DNA of 64,000 nt, from positions 1 to 64,000 of the forward strand of contig JAHJIQ010000072.1 in assembly GCA_018823285.1 (NCBI GenBank), in the 5' to 3' direction. Under the pieces are notes generated by a model that did not search any database, was not told where the DNA came from, and was given only the letters and a program-made list of their open reading frames with translations. The position numbers and the translations under genes are program-made. The DNA comes from Pseudomonadota bacterium (GTDB lineage: Bacteria; Desulfobacterota; Desulfobulbia; Desulfobulbales; JAGXFP01). Positions 1 to 7,744 of the stretch are shown here, in pieces (within the stretch, counting starts at the first letter, position 1; every line of letters begins with the position of its first letter).

Positions 1-164
1 CCAGTAGTCAGAATGACTGATTTTAAAGCTTTTCTCCTGGCTTCTGACTTCTGGATTCTGGCTTCATGTGGAATACATGCACTATCAAGTCGCCGAGACT
101 CCTTAATTATCGGGAGAATATCCAAACCCGGAAAGTTGTGTTTATAAGGTTTAAACATTAAAAA
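1..164. other. Upstream region of trpC with a pyrimidine-rich tract
   Basis: No gene is seen here. Positions 34-65 hold a low-complexity pyrimidine-rich tract built from variants of CTTCTGACTTCTGG. The same motif family recurs near 35465-35515, and in purine-rich complement near 59556-59650. The AT-rich stretch just before position 165 may hold the trpC promoter or the tail of an upstream gene. No clear Shine-Dalgarno sequence precedes the trpC start. Confidence 0.5.
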
Positions 165-938
165 ATGTCAGATATTCTGGATGTAATTGTCGCCAGGAAG
201 CGTGAGGAGGTCAAGGCGCTTCTGCAGAAACCGGTGAAGAGTTTTCATGAGCCGGTTGATCCGCCCCGAGGTTTTATTGCGCATCTCCTGGAGGCTGAGG
301 AGATAGCAGTAATCGCCGAGGCCAAGAAGGCATCTCCATCCAAGGGGGTGATCTGCAAGGATTTTGATCCGGTGAAGATCGCCAGAGAGTACCAGGATGG
401 CGGGGCCAGCGCTCTTTCCGTGCTGACCGATGTTGATTTTTTTCAAGGGTCGCTTGACTATATTCCGGCGGTCCGCCGGGAGGTCAATCTGCCGGTGATC
501 CGCAAGGATTTCATTATCCATGAGGCCCAGATCAAGGAGGCAAGCCGCTACGGGGCTGACGCCATACTGCTGATCGCCGCGATTCTTGACCGGTTCCAGA
601 TCAGGGATTACCTGGAGATGGCGGGAGGGCTGGGAATGGACTGTCTGGTGGAAGTTCATGACGAGAAGGAGGCCGAGGTTTCAATCGAGGCCGGTTCCCG
701 GCTGATCGGGGTCAATAACCGGAACCTGCGGGATTTCACGGTGGATCTCAACACCACGCTGCGAGTCAAGGCCATGGTTCCAGGCGAGATCCCGGTGGTT
801 GCGGAATCGGGAATCAGGGATTCTACCGACGTGAGGAAGATGGCCGAAAACGGAGTTGCCGCAGTCCTGGTGGGAGAGAGCCTGATGCGGGCGGCAGACC
901 GGGCAGGTGCGTTGCGGGAACTCCTGGGAAGATCATAA
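165..938 (+). CDS. trpC: Indole-3-glycerol phosphate synthase (TrpC)
   Basis: Cytoplasmic TIM-barrel enzyme of tryptophan synthesis that closes the ring of carboxyphenylaminodeoxyribulose phosphate to give indole-3-glycerol phosphate. The 257 residues match the usual family length. Visible motifs in order are AEAKKASPSKG (about residues 51-61, with the substrate-binding lysine and catalytic glutamate), LTDVDFFQG, PVIRKDF, IGVNNRNL, VAESGI and VLVGESLM, which are the conserved strand ends of the family. trpF follows 140 bases downstream on the same strand, so the two consecutive pathway steps lie together. The remaining trp genes are not in the window and may lie to the left. Confidence 0.97.
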   Translation: MSDILDVIVARKREEVKALLQKPVKSFHEPVDPPRGFIAHLLEAEEIAVIAEAKKASPSKGVICKDFDPVKIAREYQDGGASALSVLTDVDFFQGSLDYIPAVRREVNLPVIRKDFIIHEAQIKEASRYGADAILLIAAILDRFQIRDYLEMAGGLGMDCLVEVHDEKEAEVSIEAGSRLIGVNNRNLRDFTVDLNTTLRVKAMVPGEIPVVAESGIRDSTDVRKMAENGVAAVLVGESLMRAADRAGALRELLGRS

Positions 939-1078
939 CGGTGGTTGCCGGGGTGCGACGTTCTCGGCCAGGTATACAACAGTCCCTCGTTCACCTTGAG
1001 CCTTTTGAAGGGGTTGAAGGATGGATGACAATAATAATCCAATAACGAAAAGCATTTGCCACTCGTGGAAGAAGGAGC

Positions 1079-1732
1079 ATGAATTTCAGGACCAGAATAA
1101 AGATCTGCGGAATTACCAATGGGGCGGACGCGAGACATGCGATTGCCGCAGGGGTTGATGCCCTCGGTTTTATCTTTGCAGCGAAAAGCCCCAGAAAAGT
1201 GGAACCGGAACTGGTAAGAGAGATTGTCGGTGAGATCCCGCCGTTTGTCGATGCCGTCGGGGTGTTTGTCAACGAAGACCCCGATCTGGTGAGTGACATT
1301 GCCAAGTACTGCGGGTTGACCATGATTCAGCTGCATGGCCAGGAGAATGTTGATTATTGCCGTCTGATGCCCAGAGCGGTCATCAAAGCCTTCCAGGTGA
1401 AAAATGATACGCCTGGCGCTGATTTTCAGTCTTTTAAAGGTGTGGTTGCCGGATACCTTCTGGATACCTATCACGAAACAATGGCCGGCGGCACCGGCAA
1501 GAGTTTTGACTGGGAGATTGCCGGCAGACTGGAGATTCCCGGGCCGGTCATTCTCGCCGGGGGAATCGGCCCCGCCAATGTCGAGACTGCGATCAGGACC
1601 ATGAACCCATTTGCGGTTGATGTGAATTCAGGGGTTGAAACCGAACCTGGCATTAAAGATCATGTTAAAATTAATGAATTGGTCAGTATTGTTCGCAGAT
1701 TTGATGCGGAATTAATGGACCGACAGTTTTAG
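1079..1732 (+). CDS. trpF: Phosphoribosylanthranilate isomerase (TrpF)
   Basis: Catalyses the Amadori rearrangement of N-(5'-phosphoribosyl)anthranilate, the step before TrpC, in the cytoplasm. The 217-residue protein has the expected motifs: KICGIT near residues 8-13 with the catalytic cysteine, DALGFIF, IQLHG, and near the C-terminus AVDVNSGVE with the catalytic aspartate and the phosphate-binding region. A good ribosome site (GAAGGAG) lies just before the ATG. The 140-base gap after trpC is long for a tightly coupled pair but holds no other gene. Confidence 0.97.
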   Translation: MNFRTRIKICGITNGADARHAIAAGVDALGFIFAAKSPRKVEPELVREIVGEIPPFVDAVGVFVNEDPDLVSDIAKYCGLTMIQLHGQENVDYCRLMPRAVIKAFQVKNDTPGADFQSFKGVVAGYLLDTYHETMAGGTGKSFDWEIAGRLEIPGPVILAGGIGPANVETAIRTMNPFAVDVNSGVETEPGIKDHVKINELVSIVRRFDAELMDRQF

Positions 1733-2022
1733 AGAAGGCTTGCAAATAAGTAGAAAATGGTGGCCTGGTTATATGCCTGCCGTTCTTTATGAGCTGATTC
1801 CCATCGAATTTCATAATGGGAAACAACCTTATCATTTCGACATATTATACTTAAGAGCGTTCCTCGCGCCTACAAGGAAAAGCGATTTCCTCAGAGCGTC
1901 CCTCGTGTCTCTCGCGCCATACGGGAATACGGTTTTTATCGGTTGGTCAAATTTTTGGCGAAACGCGAAAAAGCTGATACTTATCATCTTGCAGATTGAA
2001 GTTTGAGACTTCATATTGTAAG
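1733..2022. other. AT-rich intergenic stretch between trpF and the ATPase gene
   Basis: About 290 bases with no convincing gene. An 88-codon frame exists but has low-complexity, implausible composition. The stretch includes a loose direct repeat, GAGCGTTCCTCG near 1856 and GAGCGTCCCTCG near 1895. Nothing here was recognised as a known regulatory element. Confidence 0.4.
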
Positions 2023-3210
2023 ATGGCAGGCATGATTCCACGCCACGCTCAGACCAGAGCCCTGCAGCTCTCCGAGGGGTTTCCCATTGTTGCCCTGACC
2101 GGGCCGCGGCAGTCGGGGAAGACCACCCTGGCTCGGGCGTTGTTCCCGGATCGGGCTTATGTGAGCCTCGAAGATCCGGAAGAAAGAGAGTTCAGCTTAC
2201 GTGATCCCCGGGGCTTTCTGGCCCGCTTCAATGACGGGGCGATCATCGACGAGGCCCAGCGCGTCCCGGATCTTTTCTCCTACCTGCAAACCCTTGTCGA
2301 TAGCCGTCGCCGCATGGGGGATTTTATCCTGACCGGTTCGCAGCAGTTCGGTCTGCGTTCCGGGATCAGCCAGTCGCTGGCCGGACGGGTGGGCCTCATC
2401 CAACTGCTGCCCTTTTCCATGTCGGAATTGGCCGGAGCGGGACTCCTTGCCGAGGGTCTGGACGAGCTCATGTGGCGCGGTGGCTACCCCCCGCTCTATG
2501 ACCGCCCACTCACTCCGGACCTCTGGTTTCCCAACTACGTTGCCACCTATCTGGAACGGGATGTTCGGCAGGTATTGGGCGTCAGGGATCTCGACCTCTT
2601 TCAACGCTTCGTGAAACTCTGCGCCGCACGCACCGGCCAACTCCTCAACCTCTCATCCTTGGCCGCCGACTGTGGAATTTCCCATGTAACGGCGCGGGAA
2701 TGGCTGAGCGTATTGGAGGCGAGTTACATCGCCATCCGTCTGCCGCCTTATTTCCGCAATTTCGGCAAGCGTCTGGTCAAGACCCCAAAACTCTATTTTC
2801 TCGACCCGGGGCTTGCCGCCTGGTTGATCGGCATTCGCGACAGCGAAACCCTCAACATCCATGCCCAGAGGGGGGCGCTGTTCGAAACCCTGGTGGTTTC
2901 CGAGTTCATCAAGCAGCGTTACAACCAGGGCCAACCCGCCGACCTTTATTTCTGGCGGGACAATGTCGGTCACGAAATCGATCTTTTATTCGAATCCGGC
3001 CGGAAACTTCAGGCCGTGGAGGTAAAGTCAGGCGCCACCTTTGCCGCCGACTGGCTGGTCGGGGTCAATAAATGGCGAGGTTTGACCGGAGAAGATTCTC
3101 TGTCGCCCTGGATCGTCTACGGTGGTAACGAGGGGTATCAACGGCAAGGCGCACGGGTTTTGGCCTGGAAAGAGCTTGCCGGACTGACGGCCGGTCGAGA
3201 AAATAAATGA
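2023..3210 (+). CDS. AAA-type ATPase with C-terminal DUF4143 domain
   Basis: A 395-residue P-loop protein of the AAA_14/DUF4143 type, a widespread family of unclear function often found singly in accessory DNA. Walker A is GPRQSGKTT at about residues 27-35 and Walker B is AIIDEAQ at 73-79. An ILTGSQQF sensor-like segment follows. The C-terminal third has the DUF4143 pattern with nuclease-like segments (FETLVVSEFIK, FWRDNVGHEIDLL, VEVKSG), reminiscent of a PD-(D/E)XK fold. The frame also opens at a TTG at 1996, but the ATG at 2023 starts closer to the conserved N-terminus. A strong hairpin follows the stop. Its isolation between housekeeping genes suggests recent arrival; this is inference. 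Confidence 0.85.
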   Translation: MAGMIPRHAQTRALQLSEGFPIVALTGPRQSGKTTLARALFPDRAYVSLEDPEEREFSLRDPRGFLARFNDGAIIDEAQRVPDLFSYLQTLVDSRRRMGDFILTGSQQFGLRSGISQSLAGRVGLIQLLPFSMSELAGAGLLAEGLDELMWRGGYPPLYDRPLTPDLWFPNYVATYLERDVRQVLGVRDLDLFQRFVKLCAARTGQLLNLSSLAADCGISHVTAREWLSVLEASYIAIRLPPYFRNFGKRLVKTPKLYFLDPGLAAWLIGIRDSETLNIHAQRGALFETLVVSEFIKQRYNQGQPADLYFWRDNVGHEIDLLFESGRKLQAVEVKSGATFAADWLVGVNKWRGLTGEDSLSPWIVYGGNEGYQRQGARVLAWKELAGLTAGRENK

Positions 3211-3261
3211 TCCGGTTGCCGGTTGCCGCTATACGGCTAACCGGCATGGCTGAACCGGATC
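3209..3261. repeat. Nested inverted repeat after the ATPase gene
   Basis: GATCCGGTT at 3209-3217 pairs with AACCGGATC at 3253-3261. Inside it, GCCGGTT pairs with AACCGGC. The hairpin begins at the stop codon of the ATPase gene. No T-run follows, so it is either a 3' stabilising structure or a REP-like repeat, not a classical terminator. Confidence 0.6.
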
Positions 3262-3370
3262 GGACGAAACATGAAAGTCGGCCGATTCAGCTCGTACAAG
3301 CGAAACGGCTTCGCCAGACATTCAAATAAACACTCAGCTGCGATTTACTGATCACCCCGTCACTCACTCC

Positions 3371-4135
3371 CTATTTGCCGGAAAGATCAAGAACGACGAT
3401 CTGCGGGACGGTGCCGGCGAATTTCAGGGCCAGGCGCAGTTCTTTGGCGGTCTGGGCCTCGTCTTTTGGGGTTCCCGGAAAGAAGAGCGCTCCGTATGCG
3501 ATCTGGCCGGGCAGAATGGGCTGATTCTGCATCGATTTTTCAGCCAGATCCTGGCGGATGCGCCGACCGGTCTTTGCATAGGCATCCGCCCCGCCCATGA
3601 TGGTTCCTGCGGCTGCGCCGATCACCGCCCCCTGGCCCATGGCTTCACCGACATTGTTGCCGCTGACGATCCCGATGGCGAATCCTGCCACTGCGCCTGC
3701 CGCACCCAGGAGCAGTGCCGATTTGCCGGTTCCCTTCGCGGTTTCACCAACGTCTACGAAGTTTTTTGTTCGTTGGTAGGTTTTTTCCTTGGAAAGTATC
3801 GGCCAGGCGTTCTTCTCCTCATCGATCAGGAAAGTCTGGTCCGGATTGACCGTGACATCCCGGCTGCTGTCGTTCTGGAAGGTCAGCTGGACCGGCATCA
3901 GCCCAGCTTTTCTGATATCAAAGCCGAAGGTCTGGGCGGCAAGTTCACTGTCGGTGAAAGCTCTGGCGGCGATCTTCAGGCCCCCGACGTCAATCATGTT
4001 GTCGGCTGCTTCCGGAAGCTGGATCGGCGCGACCCGGTCCTTGTAGGAGCACGAAGCGAGCATGGTCAAAAGAACGGCGATGGCCACCACGGAAAGTATC
4101 TTTTTCCGGTTGTCTCTATCTTGTCTGTTCAACAT
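3371..4135 (-). CDS. Lipoprotein with a glycine-zipper domain
   Basis: Predicted 254-residue lipoprotein. The N-terminus has a basic stretch, a hydrophobic core and the lipobox LLTMLASC with the lipidated cysteine near residue 29. The middle holds small-residue membrane-like segments (GAAGAVAGFAIGIVSG, GAVIGAAAGTIMGG) typical of glycine-zipper envelope proteins. The rest resembles a beta-rich periplasmic domain. The chosen ATG at 4135 has GGAG six bases upstream. An in-frame ATG at 4171 overlaps the stop of the upstream protease gene (TAATG) and could give translational coupling instead. Role unknown. Being directly downstream of the periplasmic protease fits an envelope-stress function, which is inference. 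Confidence 0.8.
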   Translation of the reverse strand: MLNRQDRDNRKKILSVVAIAVLLTMLASCSYKDRVAPIQLPEAADNMIDVGGLKIAARAFTDSELAAQTFGFDIRKAGLMPVQLTFQNDSSRDVTVNPDQTFLIDEEKNAWPILSKEKTYQRTKNFVDVGETAKGTGKSALLLGAAGAVAGFAIGIVSGNNVGEAMGQGAVIGAAAGTIMGGADAYAKTGRRIRQDLAEKSMQNQPILPGQIAYGALFFPGTPKDEAQTAKELRLALKFAGTVPQIVVLDLSGK

Positions 4136-4170
4136 TGAATTCTCCATTCCGATGGTGATTTTCTGTTCCA

Positions 4171-5607
4171 TTAATTGTTCTTGATCACCACGTAGCGGGT
4201 GTGGTCATCCTTCTTGGTCAGGAACAGGATGCTGTCCTTGGATTTGACCTTCTCCATGATTGCTTTGAATTCCTTGACGGTTTCAACCGGCTCCTGATTG
4301 ATTTCAAGAATCATTTCACCCCTCTTGATCCCCGATCTGGCGGCAGGGGAGTCCGGATCAACATTGGAAACCAGAAGCCCCTTCTCATCCTTGATTCCCA
4401 GAGATTGGGCGATTTCAGGGGTTACTTCCTGAACGGTGAGTCCGAGTTTGTTGCTGATGCTTTCGTCGCCGGCGGAAGCGAGGTCAACATCGTCTTCCTG
4501 CAGCTTGCCGATCTTGACGGTCAGTTTCTTTTCCTTGCCTTTTCTGATAATGGTCAGTTCCGCTTCAGTTCCCACATCGGTCTGGGCGACAAGTGAGGGC
4601 AGGAGGCTCATCTGGTTGATCTCCTTACCCATGAATTTAGTGATCACGTCTCCCTGTTTCACTCCCGCCTTGTCGGCCGGACTGTCCTTCATAACCTCAC
4701 CTACCAGGGCACCGATCGGGCGATCAAGACCGAATTTCTCGGCCAGATCAGCGGTCACATGCTGGATCATGACCCCGAGCCAGCCGCGGGTCACCTTGCC
4801 GTGTTCCTTGAGCTGGTCAACCACGTTTTTGACCATGTTGACGGGAATGGCGAAACCGAGACCGATGTTGCCTCCCCCTCTGCTGAAAATAGCGGTGTTG
4901 ATGCCGACCAGCATTCCCTTCAGATTGAACAGAGGGCCGCCGGAATTGCCCATGTTGATCGAGGCGTCGGTCTGGATGAAGTTCTCGTAGGGGCCACCCC
5001 CGATGGAGCGTCCCTTGCCGCTGACGATACCGGCGGTGACGGTGTTTTCAAAACCGAACGGATTGCCGATGGCAACCACCCAGTCTCCTACCCTCAAGGT
5101 GTCGGAGTCACCGAAGGTGATATGGGGGAGATCTTTTTTTGGTTTGATTTTGATCAGGCCGACGTCTGTTTTCGGGTCACGTCCGATCACTTCAGCATCG
5201 TATTCCTCATGATTGGTCAGCCGGATCTTTATCTCTTCGGCGTTTTCAATCACATGATTGTTGGTGACGATATAACCGTCGGCAGAAATGATGACCCCTG
5301 AACCAAGGCTTTGCGCTTTCTGCTCCCGCTTCGGCTGAGGCTGGTCTGGTGTCGGCATGTCAAAGAATTTCTTGAAAAACTCAGGTATTTCCTGCTCTTC
5401 ATGAAAGGGATTGAAGCCTCTTCCTCGGGAAGAAGTCAAAACTTTGGTCGAGTAGACATTCACGACCGTCGGTCCCATGTCGGAAACGAGATCGGCAAAG
5501 CTTTCCGGAACGCCATTTGCGGCAATAACATGGCCCGGGGAGGTCATGAAGATCGTGAGTGCCAGTAGTTGGAGGTAAAAGGCTGTTTTCTTGAGATGGA
5601 AGGTCAT
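4171..5607 (-). CDS. degP: Periplasmic serine protease DegP/HtrA (Do family)
   Basis: Exported protease/chaperone of the HtrA family, 478 residues, the usual length. A signal peptide occupies about residues 1-29. The trypsin-like domain carries the catalytic triad His118 (TNNHVIE), Asp148 (KTDVGLI) and Ser222 (GNSGGPLF). Two PDZ domains follow, roughly residues 275-365 and 385-475, which sense and bind substrates. It should degrade misfolded envelope proteins. A glycine-zipper lipoprotein gene begins at or just after its stop, so the two are probably one transcript. No sigma-E-like promoter was identified upstream. Confidence 0.96.
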   Translation of the reverse strand: MTFHLKKTAFYLQLLALTIFMTSPGHVIAANGVPESFADLVSDMGPTVVNVYSTKVLTSSRGRGFNPFHEEQEIPEFFKKFFDMPTPDQPQPKREQKAQSLGSGVIISADGYIVTNNHVIENAEEIKIRLTNHEEYDAEVIGRDPKTDVGLIKIKPKKDLPHITFGDSDTLRVGDWVVAIGNPFGFENTVTAGIVSGKGRSIGGGPYENFIQTDASINMGNSGGPLFNLKGMLVGINTAIFSRGGGNIGLGFAIPVNMVKNVVDQLKEHGKVTRGWLGVMIQHVTADLAEKFGLDRPIGALVGEVMKDSPADKAGVKQGDVITKFMGKEINQMSLLPSLVAQTDVGTEAELTIIRKGKEKKLTVKIGKLQEDDVDLASAGDESISNKLGLTVQEVTPEIAQSLGIKDEKGLLVSNVDPDSPAARSGIKRGEMILEINQEPVETVKEFKAIMEKVKSKDSILFLTKKDDHTRYVVIKNN

Positions 5608-5805
5608 GGTATCAATACTCCTCTTCAGGATTCAGGATATGAATTGAAATTGGTCCAACGTGTTGAATTTTAATCACTGGCGGACATCTTTGTAAAGGAA
5701 GAAGGGGAAAATTAATTTACATGGAGAGGCAGTCAGGTTAATCCTGATTGATCAGCCGGTTCCAAGGAAATGATTTTTTCCGGCCGGCAGAAGAGGAGGG
5801 TTGGA

Positions 5806-6174
5806 TTGGAGCAGATTGTCGAGGAACTGAAAAAAATCATTCAATTTAAGGATGACACCGAGATCGGGGATATTGTTCTCGTTCTCACCGAAAACCCTCA
5901 GGCTGTTGTCTATGCCCTGGTCAGGAATTTTGAGAGAGACACCACCCGGCGGGATGAATGGTGGCATGTCTCCATGCAGCTTCTGACCCTGCCTGTTCAG
6001 TCTGTGACCTGGACCCTTCGCAAAGAGCAGTTCACCGGCTGCGAGATTTTCACCATGGGTGGAGACAAAAGATTTATCAAGGCGGTCGATCTCGGCTCCC
6101 CGCCATACCTTCCGGGAGAAAAGGACAAAAAAAAGGACCGGCAGAAGGGGCCGGCCCTGAAGGTGGTAAAATAA
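5806..6174 (+). CDS. Conserved-looking small protein of unknown function
   Basis: A 122-residue soluble protein that I do not recognise. The TTG at 5806 is preferred because AGGAGG lies six bases upstream; an in-frame ATG at 5770 lies within the leader and has no good ribosome site. The N-terminal half (LEQIVEELKKIIQF, DIVLVLTENPQAVVYALV) looks like a compact alpha/beta fold. The C-terminal 20 residues are a lysine-rich tail. No signal peptide or membrane segment. It lies between degP, transcribed away from it, and a convergent small zinc-ribbon gene. Confidence 0.6.
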   Translation: MEQIVEELKKIIQFKDDTEIGDIVLVLTENPQAVVYALVRNFERDTTRRDEWWHVSMQLLTLPVQSVTWTLRKEQFTGCEIFTMGGDKRFIKAVDLGSPPYLPGEKDKKKDRQKGPALKVVK

Positions 6175-6189
6175 TGGCTGGTGCGGCTG

Positions 6190-6360
6190 TCAGGCGGCGG
6201 CCGCTTCTTCCCTGAGGATCCTTGCTTGTACTTTTTCGACGACCTGCCGGTAGCATTTTGGACAATAACCGTGCGACTGGACCTTGTTGCGGTCGGGAAA
6301 CTGTTTGATCCAGCCCTTGGCGCTTTTTTTCCGGTTGCAGACGCAGCAGATGATTTCCAT
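6190..6360 (-). CDS. 56-residue zinc-ribbon protein
   Basis: A short gene with two CxxC knuckles. The protein begins MEIICCVCNRKK, has a basic middle (WIKQFPDRNK), then SHGYCPKCYRQ and an alanine/glutamate-rich tail. Four cysteines in C-x2-C and C-x2-C arrangement predict a structural zinc site. The HGxCPxC spacing resembles small zinc-binding modules found at the ends of some signalling proteins. AAGGA lies ten bases before the ATG. It is convergent with the unknown gene ending at 6174 and divergent from thiL. Function unknown; nucleic-acid or protein binding is only a guess. Confidence 0.65.
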   Translation of the reverse strand: MEIICCVCNRKKSAKGWIKQFPDRNKVQSHGYCPKCYRQVVEKVQARILREEAAAA

Positions 6361-6445
6361 GATCGTTCATTCCTTAATAAGTTTCGTATTGTTTTGTTTC
6401 GCTATGACTTACTTATCGGCCCTGTTTATTCTTACTTGAAAAAAA

Positions 6446-7441
6446 ATGAAGATCGCAGAACGAGAGATCATTGAGAGAATCCGGCGCTCCTGCCCGAAAA
6501 CGGCAAAAAACCTGGTTGCCGGCATTGGGGATGACTGTGCGGTGATCGCTCGGGGGGAAGGTCTTCTCGAGCTGTTGACCACCGATATGCTGATGGAGGG
6601 AATTCATTTCAATGCAACCTGGCACCCACCGGAACTCCTGGGCAGGAAGGCTGCCGCTGTCAATCTGAGCGATATTGCGGCCATGGGCGGCAGCCCGAAA
6701 TACACCCTTCTTTCCCTCGCTCTTCCTGAAGCGGTTGAAGAACAATGGCTTGAGGCATTTATCTCCGGCTTTCTGCAGCAATTATCATTCTGGAATGTTG
6801 CGCTGGTAGGCGGTGATACTGTAAGGAGTCCAGGTCCGATTACGTTGTCGGTCACGGTTATCGGTGAAGTTGACAGGAGTCGGGTTCTCAGCCGATCAGG
6901 GGCCCAGGCGGGTGATTGCATCATGGTCAGCGGCATTCTGGGAGAGGCGGCCGCTGGTCTGGAATTGTGTCGATCCGGTCGGCTCGAATCGACCCGGGAG
7001 CGCTGGCCTGAACTGCTCAAGGCCCATCTTGATCCGGAACCGGAGATTCGCCTGGGAATCATTCTTGCCGAAACCGGCATGGTGAAGGCGATGATGGACA
7101 TGTCCGACGGCCTGGCAACGGATCTCGCCCATCTCTGCAGGGAGAGCGGCTGCGGAGCGGAAATTGAGGCGAATCTGCTCCCGATCTCTCCATCTGTGAG
7201 GCAAGCTGCGGCAGAGCTTGAATTGGTGCCGGATACTCTTGCCCTGTCAGGGGGTGAGGATTACCGGCTTCTCTTTACTGTCGCCCCGGAGTCCGTAGAC
7301 CGATTGCTGGAGACGGTAAAAAAAGAAACCGGGCGGAAAATGTATAAGGTCGGCAGAATTGTCGGTGACGGCGGGGTGTTTCTCCTGGAAGATGGCCGAA
7401 GGCGTGAAATCGGTGATCAGGGGTATGATCATTTCCGCTGA
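6446..7441 (+). CDS. thiL: Thiamine-monophosphate kinase (ThiL)
   Basis: ATP-dependent phosphorylation of thiamine monophosphate to thiamine diphosphate, the last step of cofactor synthesis. The 331 residues are the normal length. Family motifs: GIGDDCAV near residue 26 (Mg/ATP binding), TTDMLMEGIHF, NLSDIAAMGG, VGGDTVRSPG, and in the second half MMDMSDGLATDLAHL and LSGGEDYRLLF. These are the paired metal-binding aspartates and the glycine-rich loop of the PurM/ThiL fold. No other thiamine gene is adjacent. There is no obvious Shine-Dalgarno sequence, only an A-run before the ATG. Confidence 0.96.
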   Translation: MKIAEREIIERIRRSCPKTAKNLVAGIGDDCAVIARGEGLLELLTTDMLMEGIHFNATWHPPELLGRKAAAVNLSDIAAMGGSPKYTLLSLALPEAVEEQWLEAFISGFLQQLSFWNVALVGGDTVRSPGPITLSVTVIGEVDRSRVLSRSGAQAGDCIMVSGILGEAAAGLELCRSGRLESTRERWPELLKAHLDPEPEIRLGIILAETGMVKAMMDMSDGLATDLAHLCRESGCGAEIEANLLPISPSVRQAAAELELVPDTLALSGGEDYRLLFTVAPESVDRLLETVKKETGRKMYKVGRIVGDGGVFLLEDGRRREIGDQGYDHFR

Positions 7442-7444
7442 AAG

Positions 7445-7535
7445 GATGAATGTCAAACATCCAACAAGGAATGACCATTTTCCAAAATTGATAGCAACTC
7501 TTTCGTTCATTGTTGGAACTTCGATGTTGGATATT
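7445..7535. repeat. Imperfect inverted-repeat stretch downstream of thiL
   Basis: CAAACATCCAACAAGGAATGA near 7453 is partly mirrored by TCATTGTTGGAACTTCGATG and GTTGGATATTGAAC near 7508-7540. The arms are imperfect. It looks like a non-coding dispersed repeat and abuts the next repeat element. I see no gene in it. Confidence 0.4.
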
Positions 7536-7676
7536 GAACATGCATAGCGAAACGCATTCCCCGCAGCTCGGAGTGTCGCAGGCTCCCTTACCTGCCGCGG
7601 GGTTAGTGAGCGAATCTGATGTAAGTAGCCTTCCATACGGAGATTCCCCGTGGCTGGCTGCGGGGGAGCTTCAATG
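7534..7676 (+). repeat. Dispersed double-hairpin repeat, copy A
   Basis: First copy of an element also found at 52261-52427 (reverse orientation, nearly full length) and 28040-28141 (right half), with a weak relative at 11660-11706. Organisation: CCCCGCAG stem pairing with CTGCCGCGGGG, then the conserved single-stranded word GTGAGCGAATCTGAT (7606-7620), then a second CCCCGTGG...GCGGGG stem. This copy lacks about 22 bases inside the second hairpin that copies B and C keep. It lies between thiL and uvrB. Confidence 0.8.
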
Positions 7677-7744
7677 TTCAATGTTTGTAAAACGAGACAA
7701 TCGTTTGCTGGTACCTAAACAAAGCTCCTTTTGATCGGCTCATA

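Noticed and set aside
1740-2006. 88-codon frame downstream of trpF
   Set aside because: No ribosome site, no domain, unnatural composition; treated as intergenic.
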